Source of the DNA: CAWJMD01 sp963700925
Lineage (GTDB): Bacteria; Actinomycetota; Actinomycetes; Actinomycetales; CAWJMD01
NCBI GenBank assembly: GCA_963700925.1
Contig: OY969553.1
Span: forward strand, 2,480,001-2,544,000
Direction: 5' to 3'
Length of the DNA: 64,000 nucleotides
In this document: positions 49,965 through 59,003 of the stretch, piece after piece
Numbering within the stretch: position 1 is the stretch's first letter
Layout: each line of letters starts with the position of its first letter
The notes under the pieces: generated by a model
Databases searched by the model: none
Told to the model about the DNA's origin: nothing
The model's input: only the letters and a program-made list of their open reading frames with translations
Made by a program: the position numbers and the translations under genes

Positions 49965-52042
49965 TCCGAGGGACTTGACAGCGCGGTCACGAGCGCGTCG
50001 ACAGCGATTGCGCCGTCCGCTCCGACGCGCAGCGGGTTGACCTCGACCTCGGCCAGGTCGGGTCGGGCGACGAGAATCCGGGACATTGCGGTGACGACCT
50101 GGTCGAGGCCGGCGACGTCGACCGGGGGTCGGCCGCGCCAGCCCTCGAGAAGCGGCCGGGCCCGCAGCCGGTCGCGCATGGCGGTCGCGGTGGTGGCGTC
50201 CACGGGGGCGAGCTCGAGGGCGCTGTCGCGGTGCATCTCGGCCAGGACCCCGCCGGCGCCGACCATCACAACGGGTCCGAAGGACGGGTCGCGTCGGGCA
50301 CCGACGAGCAGCTCGACGACGTCGGGGCGTGTATCCATCTCCTCCAGCACGTAGTCCCCCGCGCCGAGCCGGCCGGTCATGTCGGTGAACGAGGCGACCG
50401 CCGCCTCGGTGTCGGCGAGGCCGACCGCGACGCCGCCCACTTCGGTCTTGTGCAGGAGCCAGTCGGCCTTCAGCACATATGGCGCGGCGAGCTCGGCGGC
50501 CGCGGCACGAACCTGGTCGACGTCGGCGACGCGGCGCGCGGCGGGGAACCGGACGCCCCGGTCTCTGAGCAGCTCGCGAGCGGCCAGATAGCCGACGACC
50601 GGGTCACCGGTGACCGGGTTCGGGACGTCCGCCAGCAGGCGACCCGGAGTGGCGGTCAGCCGCGCGCAGGAGCCGAGGGCGAGCGCGGCCGTTTCGATGG
50701 TGTGGTAGGTCGGCACGCCGAGCTCGCGGATGAGCGAGATGGTGTTCGACTGCCGGCACATGCTGTGCAGCGCGACCGGCTTGGCGTGCTCGTGCACCGC
50801 CGCGGCGATCCGTCGGGCGACCGCCTGCTCGTGGTCGGCGACGGCCGGCGTGTGGTGGCCGTAGCTGCCGTAGTAGCCGGTGAGCGCGACGGCGTCCACC
50901 TCGGGTACCGCGAGGAGCTCCTCGATGATCCGGGCGTAGCTGTCGAGGTCCTGCTCGCCGGCGCCGGCCAGGTCGATGGGGTTCGCGAGGCCAGCGTCCG
51001 GCGGCAGCAGCGTGCCGAGCCGGTCGCGCACGGCGGTGGACAGGGGTGCGACGTCGAGGCCCTGCGCGCCGAGCACGTCGGCAGCGACCGCTCCCTGGCC
51101 ACCGCTGTCGCCCACGATGGCCACCCGCCGTCCGCGCATCGGCGGCGAGGCGACCAGCATGTGCGCCACCTCGACCACCTCATTGGGGGTGGCCACCCGG
51201 ATCGCCCCGGCGGCGTGGCAGGCGGCGTCGACGACGTCCATCGCGGAGGTCATCGAACCGGTGTGCGACTGGGCGGCGGTGCGGCTGGCAGCGCTGGCAC
51301 CGACGGTGAGCAGGATGGTGTGCTTGCCCTGCTCCCGTAGCCGGTGGACGGTGTCGATCAGCGCCCGGCCGTCGGCGAAGCTCTCGACGTAGAGGGCGAT
51401 CACCCGGGTCTGGTCGTGGTCGACCAGGTCACCGAGGACCTCGGCGGCGTGCACGTCCACCTGGTTGCCCACCGAAACGAACCGGGAGACCCCCAGGCCG
51501 CGCTCGGCGGCCAGCTCTGACAGCTCGGAGCCCAGCTGGCCGCTCTGGGAGACGATGCCCAGGGACCCGGCGTGGAACTCGCCCCAGGCGAGCTGGAGGT
51601 CGGTCGCCGCGTCGTAGATACCCATGCAGTTGGGGCCGACGATGCGGGCGCCGCGGTCGCGGATCCGCTGCGCGAGGCGGCGCTCCGCGTCCGGGTCGCC
51701 GAGCGCGCGGTTGATGCCGGCGGTGATCCCGAGGAACCCGCGGGCCCCGCGCCGCAGCGCCTCCTCGACCGCGTCCTCGATGGCCAGCGGTGGGACGCAG
51801 AGCACGACCAGGTCGAGGGGCGCCTCCACGGCGTCCAGGCTGGACACCGCGTCGTGGCCGTCGATGGCGCCTCCGTGCCGGTTGACCAGGTGGACGGCTC
51901 GTCGTCCGCGGCCCTTCAGCGCGCCGCGGGCCAGCCAGTAACCCCATTTGGTGGGGTCTGCGGAGGCGCCGAGAACGGTCACCGACGACGGGTCACGGAA
52001 GACCTCCAGGCCGGTGCTGGGCTCGGTCGCCGTACTGGTCAC
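49925..52042 (-). CDS. NDP-forming acyl-CoA ligase (acetate-CoA ligase family)
   Basis: A 705-residue fusion of the alpha and beta parts of an ADP-forming acyl-CoA synthetase. The CoA-binding domain begins near residue 18 (VLGASADPTKWGY), followed by the succinyl-CoA-ligase-like domain with the phospho-His in QSHTGSM, and a C-terminal ATP-grasp domain (from about 480, with LKADWLLHKTEVGGV). It makes an acyl-CoA from an organic acid and ATP with release of ADP and phosphate. GTG at 52042 overlaps the acyl-CoA dehydrogenase stop; longer frames run through that gene. It probably activates the acid taken up by the importer encoded upstream. Confidence 0.88.
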   Translation of the reverse strand: MTSTATEPSTGLEVFRDPSSVTVLGASADPTKWGYWLARGALKGRGRRAVHLVNRHGGAIDGHDAVSSLDAVEAPLDLVVLCVPPLAIEDAVEEALRRGARGFLGITAGINRALGDPDAERRLAQRIRDRGARIVGPNCMGIYDAATDLQLAWGEFHAGSLGIVSQSGQLGSELSELAAERGLGVSRFVSVGNQVDVHAAEVLGDLVDHDQTRVIALYVESFADGRALIDTVHRLREQGKHTILLTVGASAASRTAAQSHTGSMTSAMDVVDAACHAAGAIRVATPNEVVEVAHMLVASPPMRGRRVAIVGDSGGQGAVAADVLGAQGLDVAPLSTAVRDRLGTLLPPDAGLANPIDLAGAGEQDLDSYARIIEELLAVPEVDAVALTGYYGSYGHHTPAVADHEQAVARRIAAAVHEHAKPVALHSMCRQSNTISLIRELGVPTYHTIETAALALGSCARLTATPGRLLADVPNPVTGDPVVGYLAARELLRDRGVRFPAARRVADVDQVRAAAAELAAPYVLKADWLLHKTEVGGVAVGLADTEAAVASFTDMTGRLGAGDYVLEEMDTRPDVVELLVGARRDPSFGPVVMVGAGGVLAEMHRDSALELAPVDATTATAMRDRLRARPLLEGWRGRPPVDVAGLDQVVTAMSRILVARPDLAEVEVNPLRVGADGAIAVDALVTALSSPSDQSSPRVASGGGL

Positions 52043-53208
52043 GCCGACCCCGTGAGACGCCGCGAGATGACCAGACGCTGGATGTCGGAGGTGCCCTCCT
52101 CGATCTCCTCGAGCTTGGCGTCGCGGACCCACCGCTCCACCGGGTACTCCCGGGAGTAGCCCCAGCCGCCGTGCGTCATCACTGCGGCGTTGGCGACCCA
52201 GCTGGCGTTCTCGGACGCGACCAGCTTGGCGATGGCGGCCTCCTCGGTGACGTCGGCGCCCTGGTCGTAGAGGCGGGCGGCGCGCATGGTCACCAGGTGG
52301 GCGACGTCGACCTTCGCGGCCATGTCGGCGAGCCGGAAGGCCACCGCCTGGTGCTCGATGATCGGCTTGCCGAACTGCTCGCGCTGCTCGGCGTAGGCGA
52401 TGCTCGTGTCGAGGGCGGCCCGGGCGAGCCCGGTGGCCGACGAGCTGATCAGGATGCGCGAGGCGTCGAAGGTCCGCATCAGGCCGTAGAAGCCCTGGCC
52501 CTCCTCGCCGAGGCGCTGCTCGAGGGGTACCCGCACGTTGTCGAGGAAGACCTCGGCGTTGAGGGTGCCGCGCTGGCCCATCTTCTTCATCGGCTTGCCC
52601 ACGGCCAGGCCGGGGGTGTCGCGGGGCACGATGAATGCGGTGATGCCCTTGGAGCGGGTGCCGGGGGCCACGGTGGCGAAGACCACGAAGTAGTCCGACA
52701 GCGGGGCGTTGGAGATCCACGCCTTCTGCCCGTTGAGCACGTAGTGGTCGCCCTCACGGAGCGCGCGGGTGGTCAGCGAGGCCGCGTCGGAGCCGACGCC
52801 GGGCTCGGTGACAGCCAGCGAGGTGATCGGGGGCGTGTCACTGCAGAGCAGCCCGAGCCAGTGCTTCTTCTGCTCCTCGGTGCCGATGGCCTCGACCGGC
52901 CCGGCGAAGAAGCCGTTGGAGGTGAGGAAGTTGCCGATGGAGATGTCGCCGTAGCAGAGCTCCTGCTGCACCAGCGCCTGCGTGGTCAGGTCGGTGATGC
53001 CGCCGCCGCCGTACTCCTCGGGGAGCATCAGGTGGGTCAGCCCGATCCCGGCCGCCTTCTCCCACAGGTCCATGGGGGCGACGTCGTCGGCTTCGTCAAC
53101 CTCGGCGGCGCGGGGACGGATCTCCTTCATCGCGAAGTCGCGGGCGAGCCGGATCATCGCCTTCTGCTCGTCGCTGAGGTCCAGGGCGTCCCTCACGGTG
53201 CGGGGCAT
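52039..53208 (-). CDS. Acyl-CoA dehydrogenase
   Basis: A 389-residue flavoenzyme. All three domain signatures are present: the N-terminal helical domain, the middle domain with AVTEPGVGSDAASL and KAWISNAP, and the C-terminal domain with the QLFG-like REQFGKPI and EEGTSDIQRLVISR at the end, where the catalytic Glu normally lies in a neighbouring segment. It desaturates an acyl-CoA at the alpha-beta position and passes electrons to ETF. Its substrate is likely the product of the acyl-CoA ligase it overlaps. ATG 53208 follows GGAGA. It is 40 nt downstream of the importer ATPase gene on the same strand. Confidence 0.93.
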   Translation of the reverse strand: MPRTVRDALDLSDEQKAMIRLARDFAMKEIRPRAAEVDEADDVAPMDLWEKAAGIGLTHLMLPEEYGGGGITDLTTQALVQQELCYGDISIGNFLTSNGFFAGPVEAIGTEEQKKHWLGLLCSDTPPITSLAVTEPGVGSDAASLTTRALREGDHYVLNGQKAWISNAPLSDYFVVFATVAPGTRSKGITAFIVPRDTPGLAVGKPMKKMGQRGTLNAEVFLDNVRVPLEQRLGEEGQGFYGLMRTFDASRILISSSATGLARAALDTSIAYAEQREQFGKPIIEHQAVAFRLADMAAKVDVAHLVTMRAARLYDQGADVTEEAAIAKLVASENASWVANAAVMTHGGWGYSREYPVERWVRDAKLEEIEEGTSDIQRLVISRRLTGSA

Positions 53209-53248
53209 GGCAGTCTCCTTGTTGGCGCTCGTGGACTGTCGCGGTAGC

Positions 53249-54382
53249 TCAGGCGGGTTGGGGGGCGGCGCGGTCGGTGAGCAACATTCCGTGCTCGGGC
53301 TGCCAGCAGACGTCGACGGACTGGCCGGGCGTCAACTGACCGGGGCCGCGGTCGGCCGGGGTCCGGGCGATCACGACGGTGCCGTCGGTCAGCTCGACCT
53401 CGGCTCGGTGGCCGCTGCCGAGATAGATCAGCTCGCGCAGCCGTCCGGGCAGGCGGTTGGTGCCTCCAGCCCCCACCTGGCCGGCAGGGCAGAGGTCGAT
53501 GCGCTCGGGGCGGACCATCAGGGCCGCAGCGACGGGTGCGGCCCCCACACGCTCCGCGAGGCGGACCGGCTGCGATGCCGCCGGGGTGTGCAGGGCGTCG
53601 CCCTCGATGCGGCCGCGGAAGATGTTCGACTCGCCGAGGAACTCCGCGGTGTAGAGCTCCGCGGGCCGCTCGTAGAGCTCCTGGGGGGTGCCGACCTGGA
53701 CGACCTGGCCGTCGCGCAGGAGCGCGATGCGGTCGGACATGACGAGCGCCTCCTCCTGGTCGTGGGTCACGAAGACGAAGGTGATGCTGAGCTCGTGGTG
53801 CAGTCGCTTGATCTCGAGCTGGAGCTGCTCGCGGAGCCGCTTGTCGAGCGCGCCGAGCGGCTCGTCCATCAGCAGCACCCGTGGGCGGAAGACGATCGCC
53901 CTCGCCAGGGCGACGCGCTGCTGCTGGCCCCCGGAGAGCTGGGCCGGCATCCGCTCCTCGAGGTGGCCGAGCTCGACGGTGGCCAGCGCCTCCCTGACCT
54001 GGCGTCGTACCTCGGCCTTGGGGGTCTTTCGACGTCTCAGCGGGAAGGCGACGTTGTCGAAGACCGACATGTGCGGGAAGAGCGCGTAGTGCTGGAAGAC
54101 GACGCCCAGCCCGCGTTTGTAGGGCGGGGTCCGAGTGATGTCGGTGCCGTCCACCTCGACGGAGCCGGAGTCGGGGTCGATGAAGCCGGCGACGATGTTG
54201 AGCAGGGTCGACTTCCCCGAGCCGCTGGAGCCGAGGAGGGTGAGGAACTCACCCTCCTCGATGTCGAGGTCGACGTGGTCGAGCGCGACGGAGTCACGGT
54301 ACTTCTTCACGACGCCGCGCACGCGCACGGAAGCGCCAGTGGTCTTGCTGGGTGTCTGGGTCTGGGTGTCGGTCTGGCTCAT
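53249..54382 (-). CDS. Spermidine/putrescine-type ABC importer ATPase
   Basis: A 377-residue PotA/FbpC-type ATPase. Walker A is GSSGSGKST (51-59), the signature is LSGGQQQR, Walker B is LLMDEPLGALD, and the His switch is VTHDQ. A C-terminal TOBE domain (about 265-377, beginning near FLGESNIFRGR) is normal for importers of polyamines, iron or thiamine. ATG 54382 has a GGAGG ribosome site; frames that start further upstream run through the permease gene. It energizes the two permeases encoded just before it. Confidence 0.92.
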   Translation of the reverse strand: MSQTDTQTQTPSKTTGASVRVRGVVKKYRDSVALDHVDLDIEEGEFLTLLGSSGSGKSTLLNIVAGFIDPDSGSVEVDGTDITRTPPYKRGLGVVFQHYALFPHMSVFDNVAFPLRRRKTPKAEVRRQVREALATVELGHLEERMPAQLSGGQQQRVALARAIVFRPRVLLMDEPLGALDKRLREQLQLEIKRLHHELSITFVFVTHDQEEALVMSDRIALLRDGQVVQVGTPQELYERPAELYTAEFLGESNIFRGRIEGDALHTPAASQPVRLAERVGAAPVAAALMVRPERIDLCPAGQVGAGGTNRLPGRLRELIYLGSGHRAEVELTDGTVVIARTPADRGPGQLTPGQSVDVCWQPEHGMLLTDRAAPQPA

Positions 54383-54396
54383 CGTGTCCTCCGGGA

Positions 54397-55200
54397 TCAC
54401 AGGGGGCGGCGCAGCCGGAGGCGGCGCACCAGGTTGAGCAGCCCGGCGGCTGCGAAGGCGGCGAGGGTCAGCAGGAGCAGGAGGCTGGAGACCGCGGTGA
54501 TCGTCGGGTCGATCTGGACCCGGGCGCCGGACCACATCTTCACCGGGAGCGTGGTGAGCTCCGGTCCGGTGAGGAAGAGGCTGACGACGACCTCGTCCCA
54601 GCTCGTGATGAAGGCGAAGAGTGCGCCGGCGGCGACGGCCGGGGCGATCATCGGCAGGGAGACCCGGAGGAACGTGACCACGGGGCCGGCCCCCAGGCTC
54701 ATGGCCGCCTGCTCCAGGCGCTGGTCGTAGGACGCCAGGGCCGCGGCGACGTTGATCGTCACGTAGGGAACGGCCAGGGCGGTGTGGATCAGCACGAAGC
54801 CGAGCGTCGTCTGGGTCAGCCCGAGCTCGAGCGCGACCGCGTAGGTGGCGAGGCCGACGATCACGTAGGGCACGATCAGCGGGGCGACCACCAGACCGGC
54901 GATGGCCGCCTTGAGCCTGATCCGTCCGCGCACCAGGCCGAAGGCGGCCGCGGTGCCGAGGAGGACGGCCATGATCGTGACCAGCACCGCGATCCGCATG
55001 CTGTTCAGCGCGCTCTCGCGCCAGGCGATGTCGGCGAAGAAGTTCTCGTACCACTTCGTCGACCAGCCGCTGGGCGGAAACTGCAGGTAGCTGCTGTCGG
55101 AGAACGACATCGGCACGACCACGAGGATGGGTGCCGCGAGCGCCAGCACCGTCACGACGGCGAGGACGACCAGGGAGCCGCGGACCAGGAGCCGGGACAT
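54397..55200 (-). CDS. ABC importer permease, PotC-like
   Basis: A 267-residue inner-membrane protein with six helices and the EAA-type loop (LEQAAMSLGAGPVVTFLRVSLP, from about 166) used to contact the ATPase. ATG 55200 shares its first base with the stop of the other permease gene and has AAGGAG upstream; GTG at 55203 is one codon earlier. Confidence 0.9.
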   Translation of the reverse strand: MSRLLVRGSLVVLAVVTVLALAAPILVVVPMSFSDSSYLQFPPSGWSTKWYENFFADIAWRESALNSMRIAVLVTIMAVLLGTAAAFGLVRGRIRLKAAIAGLVVAPLIVPYVIVGLATYAVALELGLTQTTLGFVLIHTALAVPYVTINVAAALASYDQRLEQAAMSLGAGPVVTFLRVSLPMIAPAVAAGALFAFITSWDEVVVSLFLTGPELTTLPVKMWSGARVQIDPTITAVSSLLLLLTLAAFAAAGLLNLVRRLRLRRPL

Positions 55201-56111
55201 CACGACTCCTTCCAGAACATGCGCTTGACGTCGACGAGGCGGCTGGCGACGGCGAGCAGCACAAGGGTGGTGACCAGCAGGATCGCTGCCAGCGCGGCGG
55301 CGAAGCCCCAGCGCAGGACGGTGCTGACCTGCTGCACGATGAGCTCGCCGAGCATCACGTCCTGTGGCCCGCCCAGCAGGGCGGGGGTGATGTAGAAGCC
55401 CAGGGACTGGATGAAGACGAGCAGCACCCCGGCGGCGACCCCGGCCCCGGAGAGCGGGACGAAGATGCGCCAGAACGCGAAGGCCGGTCGGGCGCCCAGG
55501 CTCTCGGCGGCGTCGAGCAGCCGGCGGTCGATGCCGCGCATGGCGGCGTAGAGCGGGAGAACCATGAAGGGGAGCATCACCTGCACCATGCCGATCAGGA
55601 CGCCGGTGAAGTTGCGCACCATGGCGATGGGCTCGCTGATCAGGCCCATCGACAGCAGCGTCTCGTTGATGACGCCGGTGTCGCGCAGCAGTAGCACGAG
55701 GGCGAACGAGCGCACCAGGAGGCTCGTCCAGAAGGGCACCAGCACCATCACCAGCAGGACGGTGCGCCAGAACGGGGAGGCCAGCGTCATCAGGTAGGCG
55801 TACGGATAGCCGACGAGCAGCGTCACGAGCGTGACCGCGATGGCGGTGACGAACGTGTTGAGGAGGACGTCTAGGTAGACGCTGCTGGAGACGAATGCCC
55901 GGTAGTTCGTCAGTCCGAGCTCAGGGTCTGTGAAGCTACGGGCCAGGACCAGGACCAGCGGCAGGAGCAGGACGACGAGCAGGAACGCCGCGACCGGCAG
56001 GGCGAGAGCGCCCCAGCTGTCGACGAGGCCGAGCCGCGTGAACCGTCCGCTTGGCTCAGGCCCCCGGTCCGGCCGAGTCCGCCGGACCGTGCCCTTCCCG
56101 CTGCGAACCAT
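55200..56111 (-). CDS. ABC importer permease, PotB-like
   Basis: A 303-residue inner-membrane protein with a basic N-terminus, six helices and the EAA-type loop LLDAAESLGARPAFAFWRIFVP. It forms the pore with the PotC-like partner. ATG 56111 lies 14 nt past the binding-protein stop; GTG 56141, overlapping that gene by 16 nt, is an alternative. Neither has an obvious ribosome site. Confidence 0.88.
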   Translation of the reverse strand: MVRSGKGTVRRTRPDRGPEPSGRFTRLGLVDSWGALALPVAAFLLVVLLLPLVLVLARSFTDPELGLTNYRAFVSSSVYLDVLLNTFVTAIAVTLVTLLVGYPYAYLMTLASPFWRTVLLVMVLVPFWTSLLVRSFALVLLLRDTGVINETLLSMGLISEPIAMVRNFTGVLIGMVQVMLPFMVLPLYAAMRGIDRRLLDAAESLGARPAFAFWRIFVPLSGAGVAAGVLLVFIQSLGFYITPALLGGPQDVMLGELIVQQVSTVLRWGFAAALAAILLVTTLVLLAVASRLVDVKRMFWKES

Positions 56112-56125
56112 GCTGGGGGCCTGGG

Positions 56126-57178
56126 TCAATTCGCCAGCCACTCGTTGAAGCGCTCGGCGACGGCGTCGTAGTTCTCCCCCCAGTACTCGTAGTCGACGAC
56201 AGCGGCCATCTCAGCGGCGTTGTCGGGGTGCGTCGGCAGGGCCTCGGCGTACTCCTCGCTGACCAGTTCCATCGCCTCCTCGTTGACCGGCGCGTAGGCG
56301 CTGGCCTCGACGTCGGCGGCCTGGCCCTCGGTGTCAGCGACGAAGTGGGCGAGGAAGTCCTGGGCCAGGTCGGCGTTGGGGTAGCCCTTCGGGATCACGA
56401 ACGTGTCGTACGAGAGCAGGTGCTCGCCCCACTCGTTGGCGACCGGCTGGCCATCCTCGGCGGCCTGGAAGATGCGACCGTTCCACGCCTGGATCAGCGG
56501 CGCCTCGCCACTGGCCAGGAGCTGGACCTGCTGGTCACCGGTGTCGTAGAAGACCAGGTCGTCCTTGATGGTGTCGAGCTTGGCGAACGCGCGGTCGATG
56601 TCGAGCGGGTAGAGGTCCTCGGGGGCGACGCCGTCGGCGATCAGGGCAGCCTCGAAGATCCCCCCGGTTGCATAGCGCCAGAAGCCGCGCTTGCCCGGGA
56701 ACGCGTCGGTGTCGAAGAACTCCTCCCAGGTGGTGGGGTGGTCGTCGCCGAACGTGTCGGTGTTGTAGGCGATGGTGAAGCCGTACTGCAGCATCGGGAT
56801 CGAGCAGTCGGAGACGAACGCCGGATTGAGCGCGCCAGTGTCGACCTTCTCGGTGTCGATCTTCTCCAGCAGACCCTCCTCGCAGGCCTTGACGGCGAAG
56901 TTGGGCTCGGCCTCGACGACGCCCCAGGTGACCTTGCCGGACTCGACCTGGGCACGCAGCTTGGCGTAGTCGGTGGGCTGGTCCTGCTTGATCTGGACGT
57001 CGTTCTCCTGAGCCCACGGCTCGACGTACGACTCGACGTGGGCGGTCTGGGCCTGCCCGCCCCACATGACGACGGTGAGGGACTCGGACTCGGCGGTGCT
57101 GCCGGAGTCTCCGCCGCAGGCAGCGACGGTCGTCGCCAAGCCGAGTGCCGCCACGATGCTCCAGGTCCGTCGGTGCAT
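56126..57178 (-). CDS. PotD-like extracellular binding lipoprotein
   Basis: A 350-residue solute-binding lipoprotein of the polyamine (PotD/PotF) class. The signal peptide ends TTVAAC with Cys21. The mature part has VVMWGGQAQT, WGVVEAEPNF, AYNTDTFG, and the hallmark NEWGEHLLSYDTFVIPKG in the second lobe. The fold binds polyamines but also other small cations and acids; the coupled acyl-CoA genes suggest a ligand with a carboxylate. It is the first gene of the operon 57178-49925. A 21-bp TetR-type operator copy lies 19 nt before its ATG. Confidence 0.87.
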   Translation of the reverse strand: MHRRTWSIVAALGLATTVAACGGDSGSTAESESLTVVMWGGQAQTAHVESYVEPWAQENDVQIKQDQPTDYAKLRAQVESGKVTWGVVEAEPNFAVKACEEGLLEKIDTEKVDTGALNPAFVSDCSIPMLQYGFTIAYNTDTFGDDHPTTWEEFFDTDAFPGKRGFWRYATGGIFEAALIADGVAPEDLYPLDIDRAFAKLDTIKDDLVFYDTGDQQVQLLASGEAPLIQAWNGRIFQAAEDGQPVANEWGEHLLSYDTFVIPKGYPNADLAQDFLAHFVADTEGQAADVEASAYAPVNEEAMELVSEEYAEALPTHPDNAAEMAAVVDYEYWGENYDAVAERFNEWLAN

Positions 57179-57196
57179 GCTGCCCTCCGCGTGTTT

Positions 57197-57217
57197 TTAA
57201 CTGGCGAGTCAGTCAAC
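57197..57217. promoter_or_regulatory. Candidate TetR operator, importer-operon copy
   Basis: TTAACTG and CAGTCAA form inverted half-sites around GCGAGT, with a trailing C. It matches 18 of 21 bases of the site at 57954-57974 upstream of the tetR gene. It lies 19 nt before the binding-protein start. Confidence 0.7.
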
Positions 57218-57326
57218 TTTGGGAGCATGGGATGTGGGTCACATGTCTGTCAACCCCTAGGAGTGGCCTGGGGTCACGAAAGTGGGAGCAAGGCCAACCG
57301 CGCGCCGGGGACGGGGGGCGGAAAGG

Positions 57327-57920
57327 TCAGCTGGCGACGATGACCTGGTCGAGGAACGCGTGGCAGACGCGTCGCATCCGCCCGGTGTCCATGCTGTGCG
57401 AGCCGAGCACGACCTGGATCGCGAGTCCGTCCAGCATGCCGATGATCATGTTGGCCTGGGTGGCCGCGTCACCGGGTGCGATCACGCCGGCCGCATGGCC
57501 GTCGCGCAGGATGCGGGCCATCAGGGCTCGCCACTCGCTGTAGACCGTCTCGTTCAGCTCCTGCAGGTCCGGGTCATGGATCGCCTCTGTCCAGAGCACT
57601 GCCCACACCCGCCAGGCTCTCATCGTCTCCGTCTCCCCGGTCGGGATGTAGGAGTCGATCAGCTCTCGCAGCTTGGTCACGGGACTCTGGTCAGTCTCGA
57701 GGATCTTGGCGCGTCGCTTCAGCGAGTCGCGGAAGTTGTACTCGAACGCCGCGTGCAGCAGGTCGCGCTTGGTCGGAAAGTGGTAGTGAACGGTGCCCGA
57801 GGCGGTGCCGATGGCCTTCGCCACGTCAGAGACCCGCATGGATCGGAAGCCCTGCTGGGCGACAACTTCGCAGGTGGCCCGGAGTATCTGCTCTTGGCGA
57901 TCTGCTTGTGCTGGCCTCAT
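57327..57920 (-). CDS. TetR-family regulator of the importer/acyl-CoA operon
   Basis: A 197-residue regulator. The N-terminal helix-turn-helix is RQEQILRATCEVVAQQGF followed by VSDVAKAIGTASGTVHYHFPTKRDLLHAAF (about residues 8-55). The C-terminal domain resembles BetI-type and other short TetR regulators. A 21-bp near-palindrome lies before its own start and again before the importer operon, so it most likely represses both. ATG 57920 has no strong ribosome site. Confidence 0.92.
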   Translation of the reverse strand: MRPAQADRQEQILRATCEVVAQQGFRSMRVSDVAKAIGTASGTVHYHFPTKRDLLHAAFEYNFRDSLKRRAKILETDQSPVTKLRELIDSYIPTGETETMRAWRVWAVLWTEAIHDPDLQELNETVYSEWRALMARILRDGHAAGVIAPGDAATQANMIIGMLDGLAIQVVLGSHSMDTGRMRRVCHAFLDQVIVAS

Positions 57921-57953
57921 GTGTCCGTCCCAAGCTCGCTCGTTTCCGGCATC

Positions 57954-57974
57954 TTAACTGACGGGTCAATCAAC
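57954..57974. promoter_or_regulatory. Candidate TetR operator, regulator copy
   Basis: TTAACTGAC and GTCAATCAA half-sites around GG, 34 nt before the tetR start. It differs from the copy at 57197-57217 at only three positions. The stretch from here to 58243 holds no gene that I can support. Confidence 0.7.
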
Positions 57975-58243
57975 CGATGGCTCTGCACGAAGAACGCGCT
58001 AGTGGCTTCTCCTTCACGATCTGGGTACCGTGACCTGATGCGAAGCCGGTCCGGTCGGCCAGCAGTCGCAGCGCCACGCTCCCGGCGTGCGCCACCACTC
58101 CCGACCCATCGGCAGACACAGACAAGCCCTTCGACCACGCCGTATGCTTCACCCGCGAAGTGCCTTCCGAAACGGTGACCTGAGCCCTCAGCAAGTCCAG
58201 TATCCGTTACGCGGCAGGCACTTTCGCGCATCCAGCCAGCGAG

Positions 58244-58924
58244 TCACCCAAGGTGGCGTGAACGATCCGGGCTAGAAACCGACGAACCGGTGGCCTTGTT
58301 TTCGAGCGTCGGATCGGCCTCATTTTCGAGCGTTGCCGACACCGGGCGGATGCCGCCTGTCCATGGATTGGCGAGGTGTGATCGCTGCAGGTCCAGTCCG
58401 GTTACGGCCCGCAGGATCAGGGTCGCGCGCTGGGCGGGTGAGTACTGGTCGAGTTCTTCGGACGGCTCGTCGCTTCCAGTGGGGTATCCGATGTGCTCGA
58501 GGGTGGCGTCGAGGTCGGGGCTTGGGGTGCCCCATCGGCGGCCGGTGGCCGGGTCTATGCCGGAGCTGGCGTACTTGGGCTCGGCGAACCACGCTGTCTG
58601 GCTGTTGGGCAGGTAGGTGATGGTGCAGGTGATTGCCCGTGGGTGGATCAGTGCGGACAGCACGTTCGGGTCCAGGCCCGCCCAGCCGCCGGCCGGATCC
58701 AACTGCAGAATCAACGTCTGGCCAGGTGCGATCTGGTGGGCGAGGATGAGGACCTCGTCTTGGGCATCCAGGTACTGCGCGGCAAGTCCTGGCCCCTCTG
58801 CGATCGGCTCCGGGTGAGTGATGCTCATGGCGGCGAGGGCGGTATCGACAGGGTGGGCTGTCACCGTGATGCCCCAACATTCGCCGAAGAGCGTGGTGAG
58901 GTCCAGCGGCTCATTGGTGCTCAC
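58244..58924 (-). CDS. Hypothetical protein, resembling DUF6461-type proteins
   Basis: A 226-residue soluble protein with no signal peptide. The N-terminal 150 residues have an alpha/beta pattern reminiscent of the DUF6461 family (start with a catalytic-looking WGITVTA strand), including the block GQTLILQLDPAGGWAGL. I do not recognise a function. The C-terminal 40 residues are low complexity (LENEA/LENKA). GTG 58924 has GAAGGGGA upstream. It is separated by a terminator hairpin from the nuclease gene upstream. Confidence 0.6.
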   Translation of the reverse strand: MSTNEPLDLTTLFGECWGITVTAHPVDTALAAMSITHPEPIAEGPGLAAQYLDAQDEVLILAHQIAPGQTLILQLDPAGGWAGLDPNVLSALIHPRAITCTITYLPNSQTAWFAEPKYASSGIDPATGRRWGTPSPDLDATLEHIGYPTGSDEPSEELDQYSPAQRATLILRAVTGLDLQRSHLANPWTGGIRPVSATLENEADPTLENKATGSSVSSPDRSRHLG

Positions 58925-58942
58925 GGGTGTTCCCCTTCGACG

Positions 58943-58991
58943 GCCGCGGAGACTGACGCTATCCGTTGACGATCGTGTCAGTCTCCGCGGC
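58943..58991 (-). terminator. Perfect 15-bp hairpin after the nuclease gene
   Basis: GCCGCGGAGACTGAC (58943-58957) and its exact complement (58977-58991) enclose 19 nt. The stem begins 13 nt past the stop of the nuclease-like gene on the minus strand. No T-run. Confidence 0.7.
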
Positions 58992-59003
58992 TCGACGTGG
59001 CGG

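Noticed and set aside
50231..51340. Plus-strand open frame of 369 residues
   Set aside because: Opposite the acyl-CoA ligase gene; Gly/Arg/Asp-rich with no motif.
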